Of a stretch of 36,734 nucleotides of DNA, positions 1 to 7,524 are shown one piece after another; the stretch's first letter is position 1, and every line of letters starts with the position of its first letter. The notes beneath the pieces were generated by a model. It had not been told where the DNA came from. It searched no databases and saw nothing but the letters and a program-made list of their open reading frames with translations. The stretch comes from Bog-473 sp036491435 (lineage in GTDB: Bacteria; Actinomycetota; Acidimicrobiia; Acidimicrobiales; RAAP-2). The stretch lies in assembly GCA_036491435.1 (NCBI GenBank), contig DASXBZ010000173.1:1-36734 (forward strand), read 5' to 3'. Both the position numbers and the translations under genes were made by a program.

Positions 1-2
1 GG

Positions 3-1151
3 GACGTTCCCGCCTTCCAGCGCTACGAGTCCTTCCACCTCTTCCTGCAGAAGGCAACGGCGATCGACCCCGACGCTCGTTTTCAGAGCGCGGCCGAGAT
101 GGCCGAGCAATTGGTCGGCGTACTGCGCCAGGTTGTCGCCCTCGATGGCGGGAACCCCCCGTCGGCGCCCAGCACGCTGTTCAGTGCTGAGCTGGGCGCG
201 TCGCCGGACCAGAACCCGTGGAGCTTTCTTCCGATCCCCGCGGTCGACCCGATGGATCCAGCCGCCGGCGTTGTGGCGACCGTCGCCCTGCTCGGGTCCG
301 ATCAGAGGCAAGCACTGCTGGAATCGACGCCGCGCTCGCCCGAACTGAGCCTGACCATGGCTCGCCTGGCCATCGACGAGGGCGACCTGGAATTGGCGGA
401 GCGGGAACTCGGGTCCCAAGAAGCACGCGACAGCGGGTGGCGCGTCGCGTGGTGGCACGGGGTGCTGCTGTTGGCGCAGGACCGCCCCGCCGACGCGCTG
501 CCGTACTTCTCGGCCGTTGCCGCACAGATGCCCGGCGAGCTGGCACCCAAACTCGCCATGGCCACATGCTTTGAAGAGGATGCTCGCCAGCGGGCTGCGG
601 CCGGACCGACGGCAAACGGTGCCGATCTGGGCACGGCGCAGCTGCACGATGCCGTCGGCTACTACTCCCTGGTGGCGAGGACCGACCCGGGCTTCGCGAG
701 CGCCAGCTTCGGGCTGGCTCGCGTCTACGAGCTGCTCGGTGATCGGGACGAAGCGGTCTCGGCCCTGCAGCGGATTCCGAAGTCGTCCAGCGCGTACCTC
801 ACGGCGCAGATCGCGCTGTGCCGTGTCCGTTGCGCCACCCTGCGGGGCCAGGCGCCGAACTTCGACGATCTCGTCGCCAGCTCTTCAACCCTCGGCGCGC
901 TCGCGCTCGAGAACTCCGTGCGGCTTCCGCTCGAGCGCGACCTTCACCAGGTCACGCTGCGACTTCTTCTCGATGGTTCCGTGGACACAGGCGCTGGCGT
1001 GTTGATCGGTGGTGCCGAACTCGACGAAGACGGACAGCGCACGGCGCTCGAGAAGGCCTACCGATCGCTGGCCAAACTCTCGAGCTCCCCGGAGGAGCGG
1101 TGGTCGCTCGTCGACCTGGCCAACGAGTGCCGACCCCGGACCCTGACGTAA
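3..1151 (+). CDS. pknG: PknG-like Ser/Thr protein kinase, C-terminal part (5' truncated by window edge)
   Basis: The frame is open from base 3, so the gene starts before the window. The first ~35 codons match the end of a protein kinase catalytic domain: a helix with FHLFLQKAT, then DPDARF, whose Arg corresponds to the conserved subdomain XI Arg, then the AAEMAEQLVGVLRQV segment seen at the kinase/TPR junction of mycobacterial PknG. What follows resembles the PknG C-terminal region: a FLPIPAVDPMDPAA linker, tetratricopeptide-like helices around ELAPKLAMA and FASASFGLARVYELLGDRDEAV, and a terminal WSLVDLANECRP. PknG is a soluble kinase that in mycobacteria phosphorylates the FHA protein GarA and controls glutamate metabolism. 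The N-terminal rubredoxin and the catalytic core are outside the window and could not be checked. The next gene starts 13 bp downstream, so this is the visible first member of a four-gene operon. Confidence 0.85.
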   Translation, partial: DVPAFQRYESFHLFLQKATAIDPDARFQSAAEMAEQLVGVLRQVVALDGGNPPSAPSTLFSAELGASPDQNPWSFLPIPAVDPMDPAAGVVATVALLGSDQRQALLESTPRSPELSLTMARLAIDEGDLELAERELGSQEARDSGWRVAWWHGVLLLAQDRPADALPYFSAVAAQMPGELAPKLAMATCFEEDARQRAAAGPTANGADLGTAQLHDAVGYYSLVARTDPGFASASFGLARVYELLGDRDEAVSALQRIPKSSSAYLTAQIALCRVRCATLRGQAPNFDDLVASSSTLGALALENSVRLPLERDLHQVTLRLLLDGSVDTGAGVLIGGAELDEDGQRTALEKAYRSLAKLSSSPEERWSLVDLANECRPRTLT

Positions 1152-1164
1152 GGAAGGCCACGCC

Positions 1165-2121
1165 ATGAGCCTCGATACCGACACCCAGTTGGACGTGTTC
1201 CCCTGCCCGGTGTGCCAGTCGCCCGTCTTCGACGATGAGCTCTACTGCGAAGTCTGTGGCGGCGCCGTCGCGACCCAGGAAGAAACGGGCGGCGACCAAG
1301 GAGACCGGGAGGAGCGCGACCTGCGCGGGATGGCTGGCATCAGCGATCGCGGCCGGCGGCGTTCCCGCAACGAGGATGCGATGGCGATTGCGGCGGCAAA
1401 CGGTCGGTTCCTTGCGGTGGTCTGCGACGGCGTCGCGTCGACCGCCAATGGGGACCAGGCAGCTCGCGCCGCAGCCGACGCAACGCTGACCTCACTCGAG
1501 CCCTTGCTTCGCATGCCGGATTGGCCTGAAGGCGATGCCCTGGAAGCGTTCTTCGACGCCGCGTTCCGAGAGGCGCAGAGTGCGGTGATGCTCGTCCCGG
1601 ACGAAGAGCCCGAAGGGAGCGACCTCTCCCCATCGACGACTTTGGTCTCGGCGCTCGCTTCGCCCGACAAGATCGTGATCGGCAATGTGGGCGACAGCAG
1701 GGCGTACTGGTTGGCCCGAACAGGTGGCGGGAAGACCTTGAGCGTCGACGACTCGCTGGCGCAGGAGAGCATTGCCCAGGGTGTCGCACCCGAGGTGGCT
1801 TTCGCCGATCCCGATGCCCACACGATTACTCGGTGGATCGGCGGCGACACGGACTCTGTATCGCCTCGGACCAAGACCTTCGACGTCACCGAACCGGGTG
1901 TGCTCGTTCTCTGCACCGACGGATTGTGGAACTATTTCGAGGAACCGGACCGGTTGCATAGGCTCCTCGAGGGCCGTGGTCACACTGCGATCGATATGGC
2001 CAGGCGTCTCGTGGATGCGGCACTGGCGGCGGGCGGTCTGGACAACGTCACCGTCGTGGTCGTGCCGATCGGGGTCGATTCCGACCGGACGACGCCGAGG
2101 GGAGGGAGGCCATCGTCATGA
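1165..2121 (+). CDS. PP2C-family Ser/Thr phosphatase with N-terminal zinc ribbon
   Basis: The ATG follows an AAGGAAGG Shine-Dalgarno. Residues 14-31 form a zinc ribbon (C14, C17, C28, C31). After a short acidic linker comes a PP2C (PPM) domain: a GISDRG/RNED block with the first metal Asp near residue 71, VVCDGVAS (D88, G89), NVGDSRAYW near 175, CTDGLWNY near 250 and LDNVTVVVV near 292. All four metal-binding Asp positions are present, so it should be an active Mn/Mg-dependent phosphatase that reverses Ser/Thr phosphorylation. No signal peptide or membrane segment is seen, so it is cytoplasmic. It sits 13 bp after the PknG-like kinase, and its stop overlaps the start of the VWA gene (ATGA), implying co-translation. 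The natural inference is that it opposes the neighbouring kinase. The zinc ribbon is an addition to the ordinary bacterial PP2C and could dock it to partners. Confidence 0.93.
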   Translation: MSLDTDTQLDVFPCPVCQSPVFDDELYCEVCGGAVATQEETGGDQGDREERDLRGMAGISDRGRRRSRNEDAMAIAAANGRFLAVVCDGVASTANGDQAARAAADATLTSLEPLLRMPDWPEGDALEAFFDAAFREAQSAVMLVPDEEPEGSDLSPSTTLVSALASPDKIVIGNVGDSRAYWLARTGGGKTLSVDDSLAQESIAQGVAPEVAFADPDAHTITRWIGGDTDSVSPRTKTFDVTEPGVLVLCTDGLWNYFEEPDRLHRLLEGRGHTAIDMARRLVDAALAAGGLDNVTVVVVPIGVDSDRTTPRGGRPSS

Positions 2122-3476
2122 CGTCATTCAGCATGGAGTGCTTCCAGAACGAATTCTTGCCTGAGGGGGGTGACGAGATGCACGCCGTGCTGACCGTCAC
2201 GGCGAAGGGAACCGGCTCGGGCCCTGCAACCACCGAGGAAAGGTCGGAGCTGATTCTCCTGGATTGCTCGGGTTCGATGAGCGGAAAGAAGCTTCGCTCG
2301 GCCAAGGCGGCAACGGCTGCGGCGATCGACTGCATCCCCGACGGAGTCCGGTTCGGCGTCATCTCGGGCAATCACAAAGCGGAGATGACCTATCCGCTGG
2401 AGGGTCCGCTCGCCGTCGCCTCGCCCGAGACGCGCCAGGCGGCGAAGGCTGCAGTGAAGACGCTCGAATCGGCCGGAGGAACCGCGATGGGGACGTGGAT
2501 CCGGCTCGCCGCCAAGACGTTCGGTGAGGAGACGGGGATCCGGCACGCCATCCTGCTGACAGACGGAAAGAACGAAAACGAGGAACCATCGGATCTGGAT
2601 GCTGCCCTGCAGCTTGCCGAGGGCAAATTCCAATGCGACTGCCGCGGTGTCGGCGAGCATTGGGTGGTGGCCGAACTGCAAAAGGTCGCGGGTGCGCTCG
2701 TCGGGACGTGCGACATCGTTGCCGACCCCGCAGACCTGGAGAACGACTTCTCTGCGATCATGCGAGATGCGCTCAGCAAACAGGTGGCCGCCGTCGTTCT
2801 TCGCGTGTGGACGCCACAGGGTGGGGAGGTGCTGGCTCTGAGGCAGATGGAGCCTCCGCTCGATCTCGTCGCAACCCGCGTGGAGGCCGGTCCACGAATG
2901 GGTGACTACGGAACCGGTTCGTGGGGGGACGAATCTCGCGACTTCTTTCTGAGCTTGCGGGTGCTGCCCGCGGATGTCGACGAGGAGAAGTTGGCCGCCC
3001 GGGTCACGCTCCTCGTGGGAGACGAACCGGGCGAGCAGGGCATGATCCGTGCAGTCTGGACCGACGATGCCGCTCGATCGACGCAGATCAACCGTCGGGT
3101 GGCCGCCGCGATGGACGAAGAGGAACTTGCGGATGAGATCCAAGGGGTCGTGGACTCATTCCGCATCGGCGATGTGGATTCCGCCACGAACCGCGCCGGA
3201 AGGGCCGTCCAGATGGCACATCAGGCGGGAAACCACGACGTCATCGATCGTCTGTCCAAACTGGTCGAGATCGAAGATGCGGCCACCGGGCGGGTCCGCC
3301 TCAAGGCAAAGGTCGATGCATTGGACGTCATGATCTTCGAGACGAAGTCGACCCGGACATCGCGGACGCCGAAGTCGACGCAGTTTCATCCCTTCGCCGG
3401 ATCCGACCCCGAGCGCTGCGGCATGTGCGGTTTGGCAATCTCTGCCGACGCCCATATCGCCACGTCGGCCTCGTGA
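2118..3476 (+). CDS. von Willebrand factor A domain protein with MIDAS and C-terminal Cys pair
   Basis: The start overlaps the phosphatase stop by 4 bp (ATGA). The VWA domain occupies about residues 43-215 and keeps a complete MIDAS: D49-x-S51-x-S53 in LLDCSGSMSG, T122 in GGTAMG and D149 in LLTDGKNENE. A beta-rich region follows (about 220-320), then a helical segment of about 100 residues and a C-terminal CGMCG knuckle (C434, C437). Such proteins are cytoplasmic metal-dependent adaptors. TerY-type VWA proteins are known to be encoded with a kinase and a PP2C phosphatase. Only half of a zinc ribbon is visible at the C terminus: the chain ends 15 residues after C437, and the next gene begins at once with its own zinc ribbon. 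Co-transcription with flanking kinase, phosphatase and FHA genes suggests a scaffold or sensor in that signalling unit. The precise role is unknown. Confidence 0.88.
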   Translation: MTSFSMECFQNEFLPEGGDEMHAVLTVTAKGTGSGPATTEERSELILLDCSGSMSGKKLRSAKAATAAAIDCIPDGVRFGVISGNHKAEMTYPLEGPLAVASPETRQAAKAAVKTLESAGGTAMGTWIRLAAKTFGEETGIRHAILLTDGKNENEEPSDLDAALQLAEGKFQCDCRGVGEHWVVAELQKVAGALVGTCDIVADPADLENDFSAIMRDALSKQVAAVVLRVWTPQGGEVLALRQMEPPLDLVATRVEAGPRMGDYGTGSWGDESRDFFLSLRVLPADVDEEKLAARVTLLVGDEPGEQGMIRAVWTDDAARSTQINRRVAAAMDEEELADEIQGVVDSFRIGDVDSATNRAGRAVQMAHQAGNHDVIDRLSKLVEIEDAATGRVRLKAKVDALDVMIFETKSTRTSRTPKSTQFHPFAGSDPERCGMCGLAISADAHIATSAS

Positions 3477-4927
3477 GCGCCACCTGTCCCGAAGGCCACC
3501 GCTCGGAGACACCCGACTACTGCAGCATCTGTGGGATCGCGATCCCGCCCGCGCCGCTGACGGACGCGTCCGCGGATCGATGTCCCAATTGCGGCTCGTC
3601 CCTCGGTGCGGACATGCGCTGCACCGCCTGCGCCTACCTCGTGGGCGCCTCGGACAGCGTCGCGCCGTGGCTCACCGAGAACTGGGAAGTCGTGATTCGC
3701 GCCGATCGCGCCTATTACGACATGCTCGAGCCCGACGGAATGGATTTCCCCGACAGGACCTCCACGCGACGGGTCTCGTTGACCGGCGACCATGTCCGCA
3801 TCGGCCGGAGAAGCAAGACGAAGGGCGTGCAGCCCGAGATCGACCTCTCAGATGCGCTCGAGGACACGGCCGTCTCACACCGCCACGCGGTGCTCATGCG
3901 CCAGCCCCAAGGCACGTGGGCGCTGGTCGACCAGGAGTCGACGAACGGGACCTACCTGAACGACGACGAAGATCCGGTACCCGCCAACCAGCCGCTCCCA
4001 CTCTCCGACGGCGACCACATCCATGTCGGGGCCTGGACGACGATCACCATCGAGCGACTCGATCCTCCCGACGAGCCGCAGCTCGAACTCGAGAGCCGAC
4101 CATCGAAGGACACCCGGAACATCGCACACGGGCGTCGGGCGGTGGAGATCGATCTCCTCGGTCCGCTACGACTGCGCGTCCGAGGGGAGGAGGTCCAGCT
4201 CACGGCGTCGAAGGAGCGCGCCGTCCTCGCTCTCCTGGCGTTGCGGATCGGCTCGGCGATGTCCGCCGTGGATATCGAGTGGAGTCTGTGGGGAGAAGCG
4301 GAGCCGGAGACGGCGCACAAGACGCTGCAGGTCTACGTCTCGAACCTGCGGAAGAAGTTGCCGGACGCGGTCATCGAGACGAGCGCCCAGGGCTATCGAT
4401 TGAACGGTACTCGGGAGTCCGTCGACGTCTTCCGCTTCGAGCGACGCTGCAGCCGGGGCCGGGCCTTGCTGACTTCGGGGCATCCGGGAGCGGCAGTCGT
4501 CTGGCTCGATCGCGCCCTGGAGCTCTGGCGCGGCGATCCCTTCCTCGACTTGTCCGACGGCCCCACTGGCAGCACCGAGACCGTCAGCGTGTCAGAGCGC
4601 AGGGCGACCGCCGAGGAGGACCGTTTCGAGGGTCGGTTGCAACTGGGCCAGCACCACGACGTTGTCGCGGAGCTCAGCGCAGCGGTGGACGCCGAGCCAC
4701 TGCGACAGCGGCGGTGGGCACAGCTGATGCTCGCCCTCTACCGGAGCGGCCGGAAGGTTGATGCGCTGCGTTGCTTCCAACGGCTCCGCGACGTACTCGA
4801 CGAATATGGGTTGGAGCCCTCGACGGAGTTGCACGCACTCGACAACGCCATCGCCCTGGATCGACCCGACTTGCAATGGACCCCGCCGACCCGGGCGGGC
4901 GAATCAGTCGCCACGGCCGTGGCCTGA
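3473..4927 (+). CDS. Zinc ribbon - FHA - winged helix - BTAD (SARP-type) transcriptional regulator
   Basis: I chose the GTG at 3473 because it overlaps the VWA stop in a GTGA junction and the first residues are the zinc ribbon. The in-frame ATG at 3425 would add 16 unconvincing residues. Order of domains in 484 residues: zinc ribbon 1 (C5, H9, C17, C20), zinc ribbon 2 (C37, C40, C50, C53), an FHA domain at about 100-185 with IGRR, VSHRHA and STNGTYLN (the phosphothreonine-binding Arg, Ser/His and Asn), an OmpR/PhoB-type winged helix at about 205-300 (LTASKERAVLALLAL, LQVYVSNLRKKL, QGYRLNG), and a bacterial transcriptional activation domain at about 305-460. The family logic is a DNA-binding activator whose FHA reads a Thr-phosphorylated partner. 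By analogy with PknG and GarA the upstream kinase is a plausible source of that signal, but this is inference. The downstream thiolase is convergent and 41 bp away. Confidence 0.9.
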   Translation: MSATCPEGHRSETPDYCSICGIAIPPAPLTDASADRCPNCGSSLGADMRCTACAYLVGASDSVAPWLTENWEVVIRADRAYYDMLEPDGMDFPDRTSTRRVSLTGDHVRIGRRSKTKGVQPEIDLSDALEDTAVSHRHAVLMRQPQGTWALVDQESTNGTYLNDDEDPVPANQPLPLSDGDHIHVGAWTTITIERLDPPDEPQLELESRPSKDTRNIAHGRRAVEIDLLGPLRLRVRGEEVQLTASKERAVLALLALRIGSAMSAVDIEWSLWGEAEPETAHKTLQVYVSNLRKKLPDAVIETSAQGYRLNGTRESVDVFRFERRCSRGRALLTSGHPGAAVVWLDRALELWRGDPFLDLSDGPTGSTETVSVSERRATAEEDRFEGRLQLGQHHDVVAELSAAVDAEPLRQRRWAQLMLALYRSGRKVDALRCFQRLRDVLDEYGLEPSTELHALDNAIALDRPDLQWTPPTRAGESVATAVA

Positions 4928-4968
4928 CCCCTCGGCGCCCGCTCCCAGCAACGAGAGCAAGCGCTGAC

Positions 4969-6156
4969 TCAGCCCAGCCGCTCGATGATGGTGGCGTTGG
5001 CGAGCCCGCCGCCCTCGCACATCGTCAGGAGGCCCCACCGGCCGTTGGTCCGCTCGAGCTCGTTGAGCAGCGTGGCCATGAGCTTGCCGCCCGAGGCGCC
5101 CAGCGGGTGACCCAACGCGATGGCGCCACCGTTGGCGTTTACCTTCTCCATGTCGGGATGGTGCTCCTTCTCCCAGGCGAGCACGACCGAGGCGAAGGCC
5201 TCGTTGATCTCCACCGCATCGATGTCGTCGAGGGTCAGCTTCGCCCGCTCGAGCACCGAGGTGGTCGCCGGGATCGGGCCGGTGAGCATCGTGATCGGGT
5301 CGACGCCCGCCAATGCGAAGGCGTGGAAGCGGGCCCGTGGCCGCAGCCCCAGCGCGTTGGCCTTCTCCTCGCTCATGATCAGCACGGCCGAGGAGCCGTC
5401 CGTGATCTGCGACGAGTTGCCGGCCGTGACCTTGCCGTCCTCCTTGAACGCGGGCTTCAAGCCGGCCAGCGCCTCGACCGTCGAGTCGGGACGGATGCCC
5501 TCGTCGGCGGAGAGGATCTCGTCGGTGTCCTTGCCCTCTTCGTCGTGCACGGGCACGGTGACGATCTCGTTCTCGAAGCGGCCCTCCGCCGTGGCCCGCG
5601 CGGCGCGCTGGTGGCTCTGCACGGAAAAGGCGTCGAGGTCCTCGCGAGAGATCCCCCACTGGTCGGCGATCATCTCGGCCCCGATGCCCTGGCCCTTCAG
5701 CCGGCTGTGGCCCTGCTCGTCGTTGTAGCGCGCCATCATCCGCGGGCCGAAGGGGAAGCCGAAGTCGCGCACGACCGAGGCGCCCATAGGGGTGTGGGTC
5801 ATGGACTCGACTCCCGCGGCGACCGCGATGTCGTAGGCGCCGGCCATGACGCCCTGGGCGGCGAAGTGGATCGCCTGCTGCGACGACCCGCACTGGCGGT
5901 CGATCGTCGTCGCCGGCACCGACTCGGGCCAGCCCGCTGCGAGCACGGCATTGCGGCCGATGTTGAGCGACTGCTCGGAGACCTGCATGACGCAGCCCAT
6001 CACGACGTCGTCGATCAGCGCCGGGTCGAGCTTGTTGCGCTCGGCGATGGCCTTGAGCGACTCGGAGGCCAGGTCCACGGCGTGCCAGCCCCGGAGCTTC
6101 CCGTTGCGCTTGCCGCCGGCCGTCCGGACGGCGTCGACGATGACTGCGGTGGTCAT
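4969..6156 (-). CDS. Acetyl-CoA C-acyltransferase (thiolase)
   Basis: The 395-residue length is typical of the family. The acyl-accepting cysteine is C89 in DRQCGSSQQA, followed by VAAGVESMTH. The C-terminal catalytic motifs are NGGAIALGHPLGASG (His near 350) and MCEGGGLAN (Cys near 380), so all catalytic residues are present. It should catalyse reversible thiolytic cleavage or Claisen condensation of 3-oxoacyl-CoA in the cytoplasm. The VMGCVMQVSEQSLNIGRNA block resembles the FadA/steroid-type degradative thiolases found in many copies in actinobacteria, but the substrate chain length cannot be read from sequence. A GAGGAGG Shine-Dalgarno precedes the ATG. It is divergent from the thioesterase gene across about 150 bp, and the two may share regulation of acyl-CoA metabolism. 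Confidence 0.95.
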   Translation of the reverse strand: MTTAVIVDAVRTAGGKRNGKLRGWHAVDLASESLKAIAERNKLDPALIDDVVMGCVMQVSEQSLNIGRNAVLAAGWPESVPATTIDRQCGSSQQAIHFAAQGVMAGAYDIAVAAGVESMTHTPMGASVVRDFGFPFGPRMMARYNDEQGHSRLKGQGIGAEMIADQWGISREDLDAFSVQSHQRAARATAEGRFENEIVTVPVHDEEGKDTDEILSADEGIRPDSTVEALAGLKPAFKEDGKVTAGNSSQITDGSSAVLIMSEEKANALGLRPRARFHAFALAGVDPITMLTGPIPATTSVLERAKLTLDDIDAVEINEAFASVVLAWEKEHHPDMEKVNANGGAIALGHPLGASGGKLMATLLNELERTNGRWGLLTMCEGGGLANATIIERLG

Positions 6157-6308
6157 GATGCCTCCTCACAAATCCGGCGGACAGTCTCGCCCTGCCGGTC
6201 CAGATCGGAGGACATCCTACCCGCCGCCCCGGGAGGGACCACTTGGCCGTTGACCAGGGACGCGAGCCGCCGAATCGACCGACGACCGCCCGCTATCGTC
6301 TGCCCTCG

Positions 6309-6764
6309 ATGAGCGCTGCCAAGAACATGGACCGCTGGCTGGGCGACGGCGGCATGCCCATCATCGACGTGGTCGGCGGCGTCTTCACCGGCTACGGCGT
6401 CGACGGTGAGGATCTCGGCTGGACGGCCGCCGCCTTCACGCCGACGGACCTGGCCTGCAACCCGCACGGGATCGTCCAGGCCGGCATCCACTCCCTCCTG
6501 CTCGATGCGTCCATGAACTTCGCCATCAACGCCGCCCTCCCGGGCAAGGCCCGCACCCGCGGCACCCTCGAGATGAAGACGGAGTGCATGCGCCCGGCCC
6601 TCAAGGGTGAGCCCTACACCCTCCGGGGCGAGGTCGTCCGCATGGCCAAGCAGGTCGCCTACGGCGAGGCCTCCATGCACAACGCGGACGGCGAGATCGT
6701 CAGCCGGGCGACGGGGACCTTTCTCCTGCATCGACCCTCTCCCGAACCAGACTCTTCCGGCTGA
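6309..6764 (+). CDS. PaaI-type hotdog-fold acyl-CoA thioesterase
   Basis: The encoded protein is 151 residues from the ATG at 6309. The frame is open further upstream to an ATG at 6243, but the extra residues are Arg/Pro-rich and look like a shadow. The hotdog core shows NPHGIVQAGIHSLLLDASMNFAINAAL (the conserved HG turn plus the Asp of the active-site helix), then TRGTLEMKTECMRPAL, YTLRGEVVRMAKQVAYGEASMHNADGEIVSRATGTFLL, the alternating strand pattern of the PaaI family. It is expected to hydrolyse acyl- or aryl-CoA thioesters in the cytoplasm. It is divergent from a thiolase and directly upstream of a ComF-like gene whose reading frame overlaps or abuts its 3' end. Confidence 0.87.
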   Translation: MSAAKNMDRWLGDGGMPIIDVVGGVFTGYGVDGEDLGWTAAAFTPTDLACNPHGIVQAGIHSLLLDASMNFAINAALPGKARTRGTLEMKTECMRPALKGEPYTLRGEVVRMAKQVAYGEASMHNADGEIVSRATGTFLLHRPSPEPDSSG

Positions 6765-6774
6765 CCCCGCCGTC

Positions 6775-7524
6775 CTGCGAGACCCCGTCCCCGGGGTCTG
6801 CCGCGTCTGCTGCGGCCCCGCCTCGGGGTCCGACCGGGTCTGCTTCGCGTGTCGTTTGGTCGCCCGCCGCCTCGGCGCCGTACTGGCGCCCGTCCTCCCG
6901 ATGCAGATGTGCCCGCTGCCCGGGCCGCTCTACACGGTCCTCATGGGATACAAGGAAGCGCCCGTCGCCGAAGCCCGCGCCCGCTTCGGCCCGATCGTGC
7001 GCTCGCTGACCGCGGCCTTTCTGCGCGCGCACGCCGACTGCGTCGCCGCCCTGGCGGGCGGCCGCCCGCAGTTCGTGTTGCCGGTTCCCTCGACGGTGCG
7101 CCCCGGCGGCTCGCCCATCGCCCGTGTCCCGGGACTGGCGGCGCAAGTCGAGTCGGCGCTCCCGGGCGTGCGCTGGACGGGACTGCTCTGCCGGACCGGC
7201 GAGCCCGTCGGTCACATGCACCCCTCACCGCGCGCCTTCGTGGTGCCGCCGACGCTCCGCTGTCGCGTCGCCGAGAACCGCCTCCTCTTGTTGGACGACA
7301 CCTACGTGAGCGGCGCGCGTGCCCAGAGCGCGGCCGCGGCCCTCCGCCGCGCCGGGGCCTCCTCGGTCGTCGTCGTTGCCCTCGGCCGGGTCTTGCGACC
7401 GGACCGGGTACCGGCTCACGCCGAATTCCTGAGCCGTGGGCAAGCGGGCGACTCGTTTGCTCCGCTCGCCGGCCCGACCGGGCCGTGCGCCCGGTGCGTT
7501 CAGACGGCGGCGGGCACCGAGTAG
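6775..7524 (+). CDS. ComF-like phosphoribosyltransferase family protein (start uncertain)
   Basis: The conserved part begins near 6793 with a four-Cys zinc finger (CRVCCG, CFAC), like the N terminus of ComF proteins. A long middle region follows (a PQFVLPVPST strand), then the PRPP-binding loop RLLLLDDTYVSGARAQSAAAALRRAGA and VVVALGRV. ComF proteins belong to the type I PRTase fold. Some are needed for DNA uptake and competence, while the role of others is unclear. The start is a problem. In this frame there is no ATG, GTG or TTG between the ATG at 6607, which would overlap the thioesterase gene by 158 bp, and the TTG at 6856, which would delete the zinc finger. I therefore anchored the entry at a CTG (6775) just upstream of the Cys motif. 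Its 3' end overlaps the convergent SDR gene by 25 bp. Confidence 0.72.
   Translation: MRDPVPGVCRVCCGPASGSDRVCFACRLVARRLGAVLAPVLPMQMCPLPGPLYTVLMGYKEAPVAEARARFGPIVRSLTAAFLRAHADCVAALAGGRPQFVLPVPSTVRPGGSPIARVPGLAAQVESALPGVRWTGLLCRTGEPVGHMHPSPRAFVVPPTLRCRVAENRLLLLDDTYVSGARAQSAAAALRRAGASSVVVVALGRVLRPDRVPAHAEFLSRGQAGDSFAPLAGPTGPCARCVQTAAGTE

Noticed and set aside
4771..6312. Long plus-strand open frame opposite the thiolase gene
   Set aside because: It is antisense to a gene with all thiolase motifs. Its translation is Arg/His/Gly-rich without any family feature, a common effect of high GC third positions.
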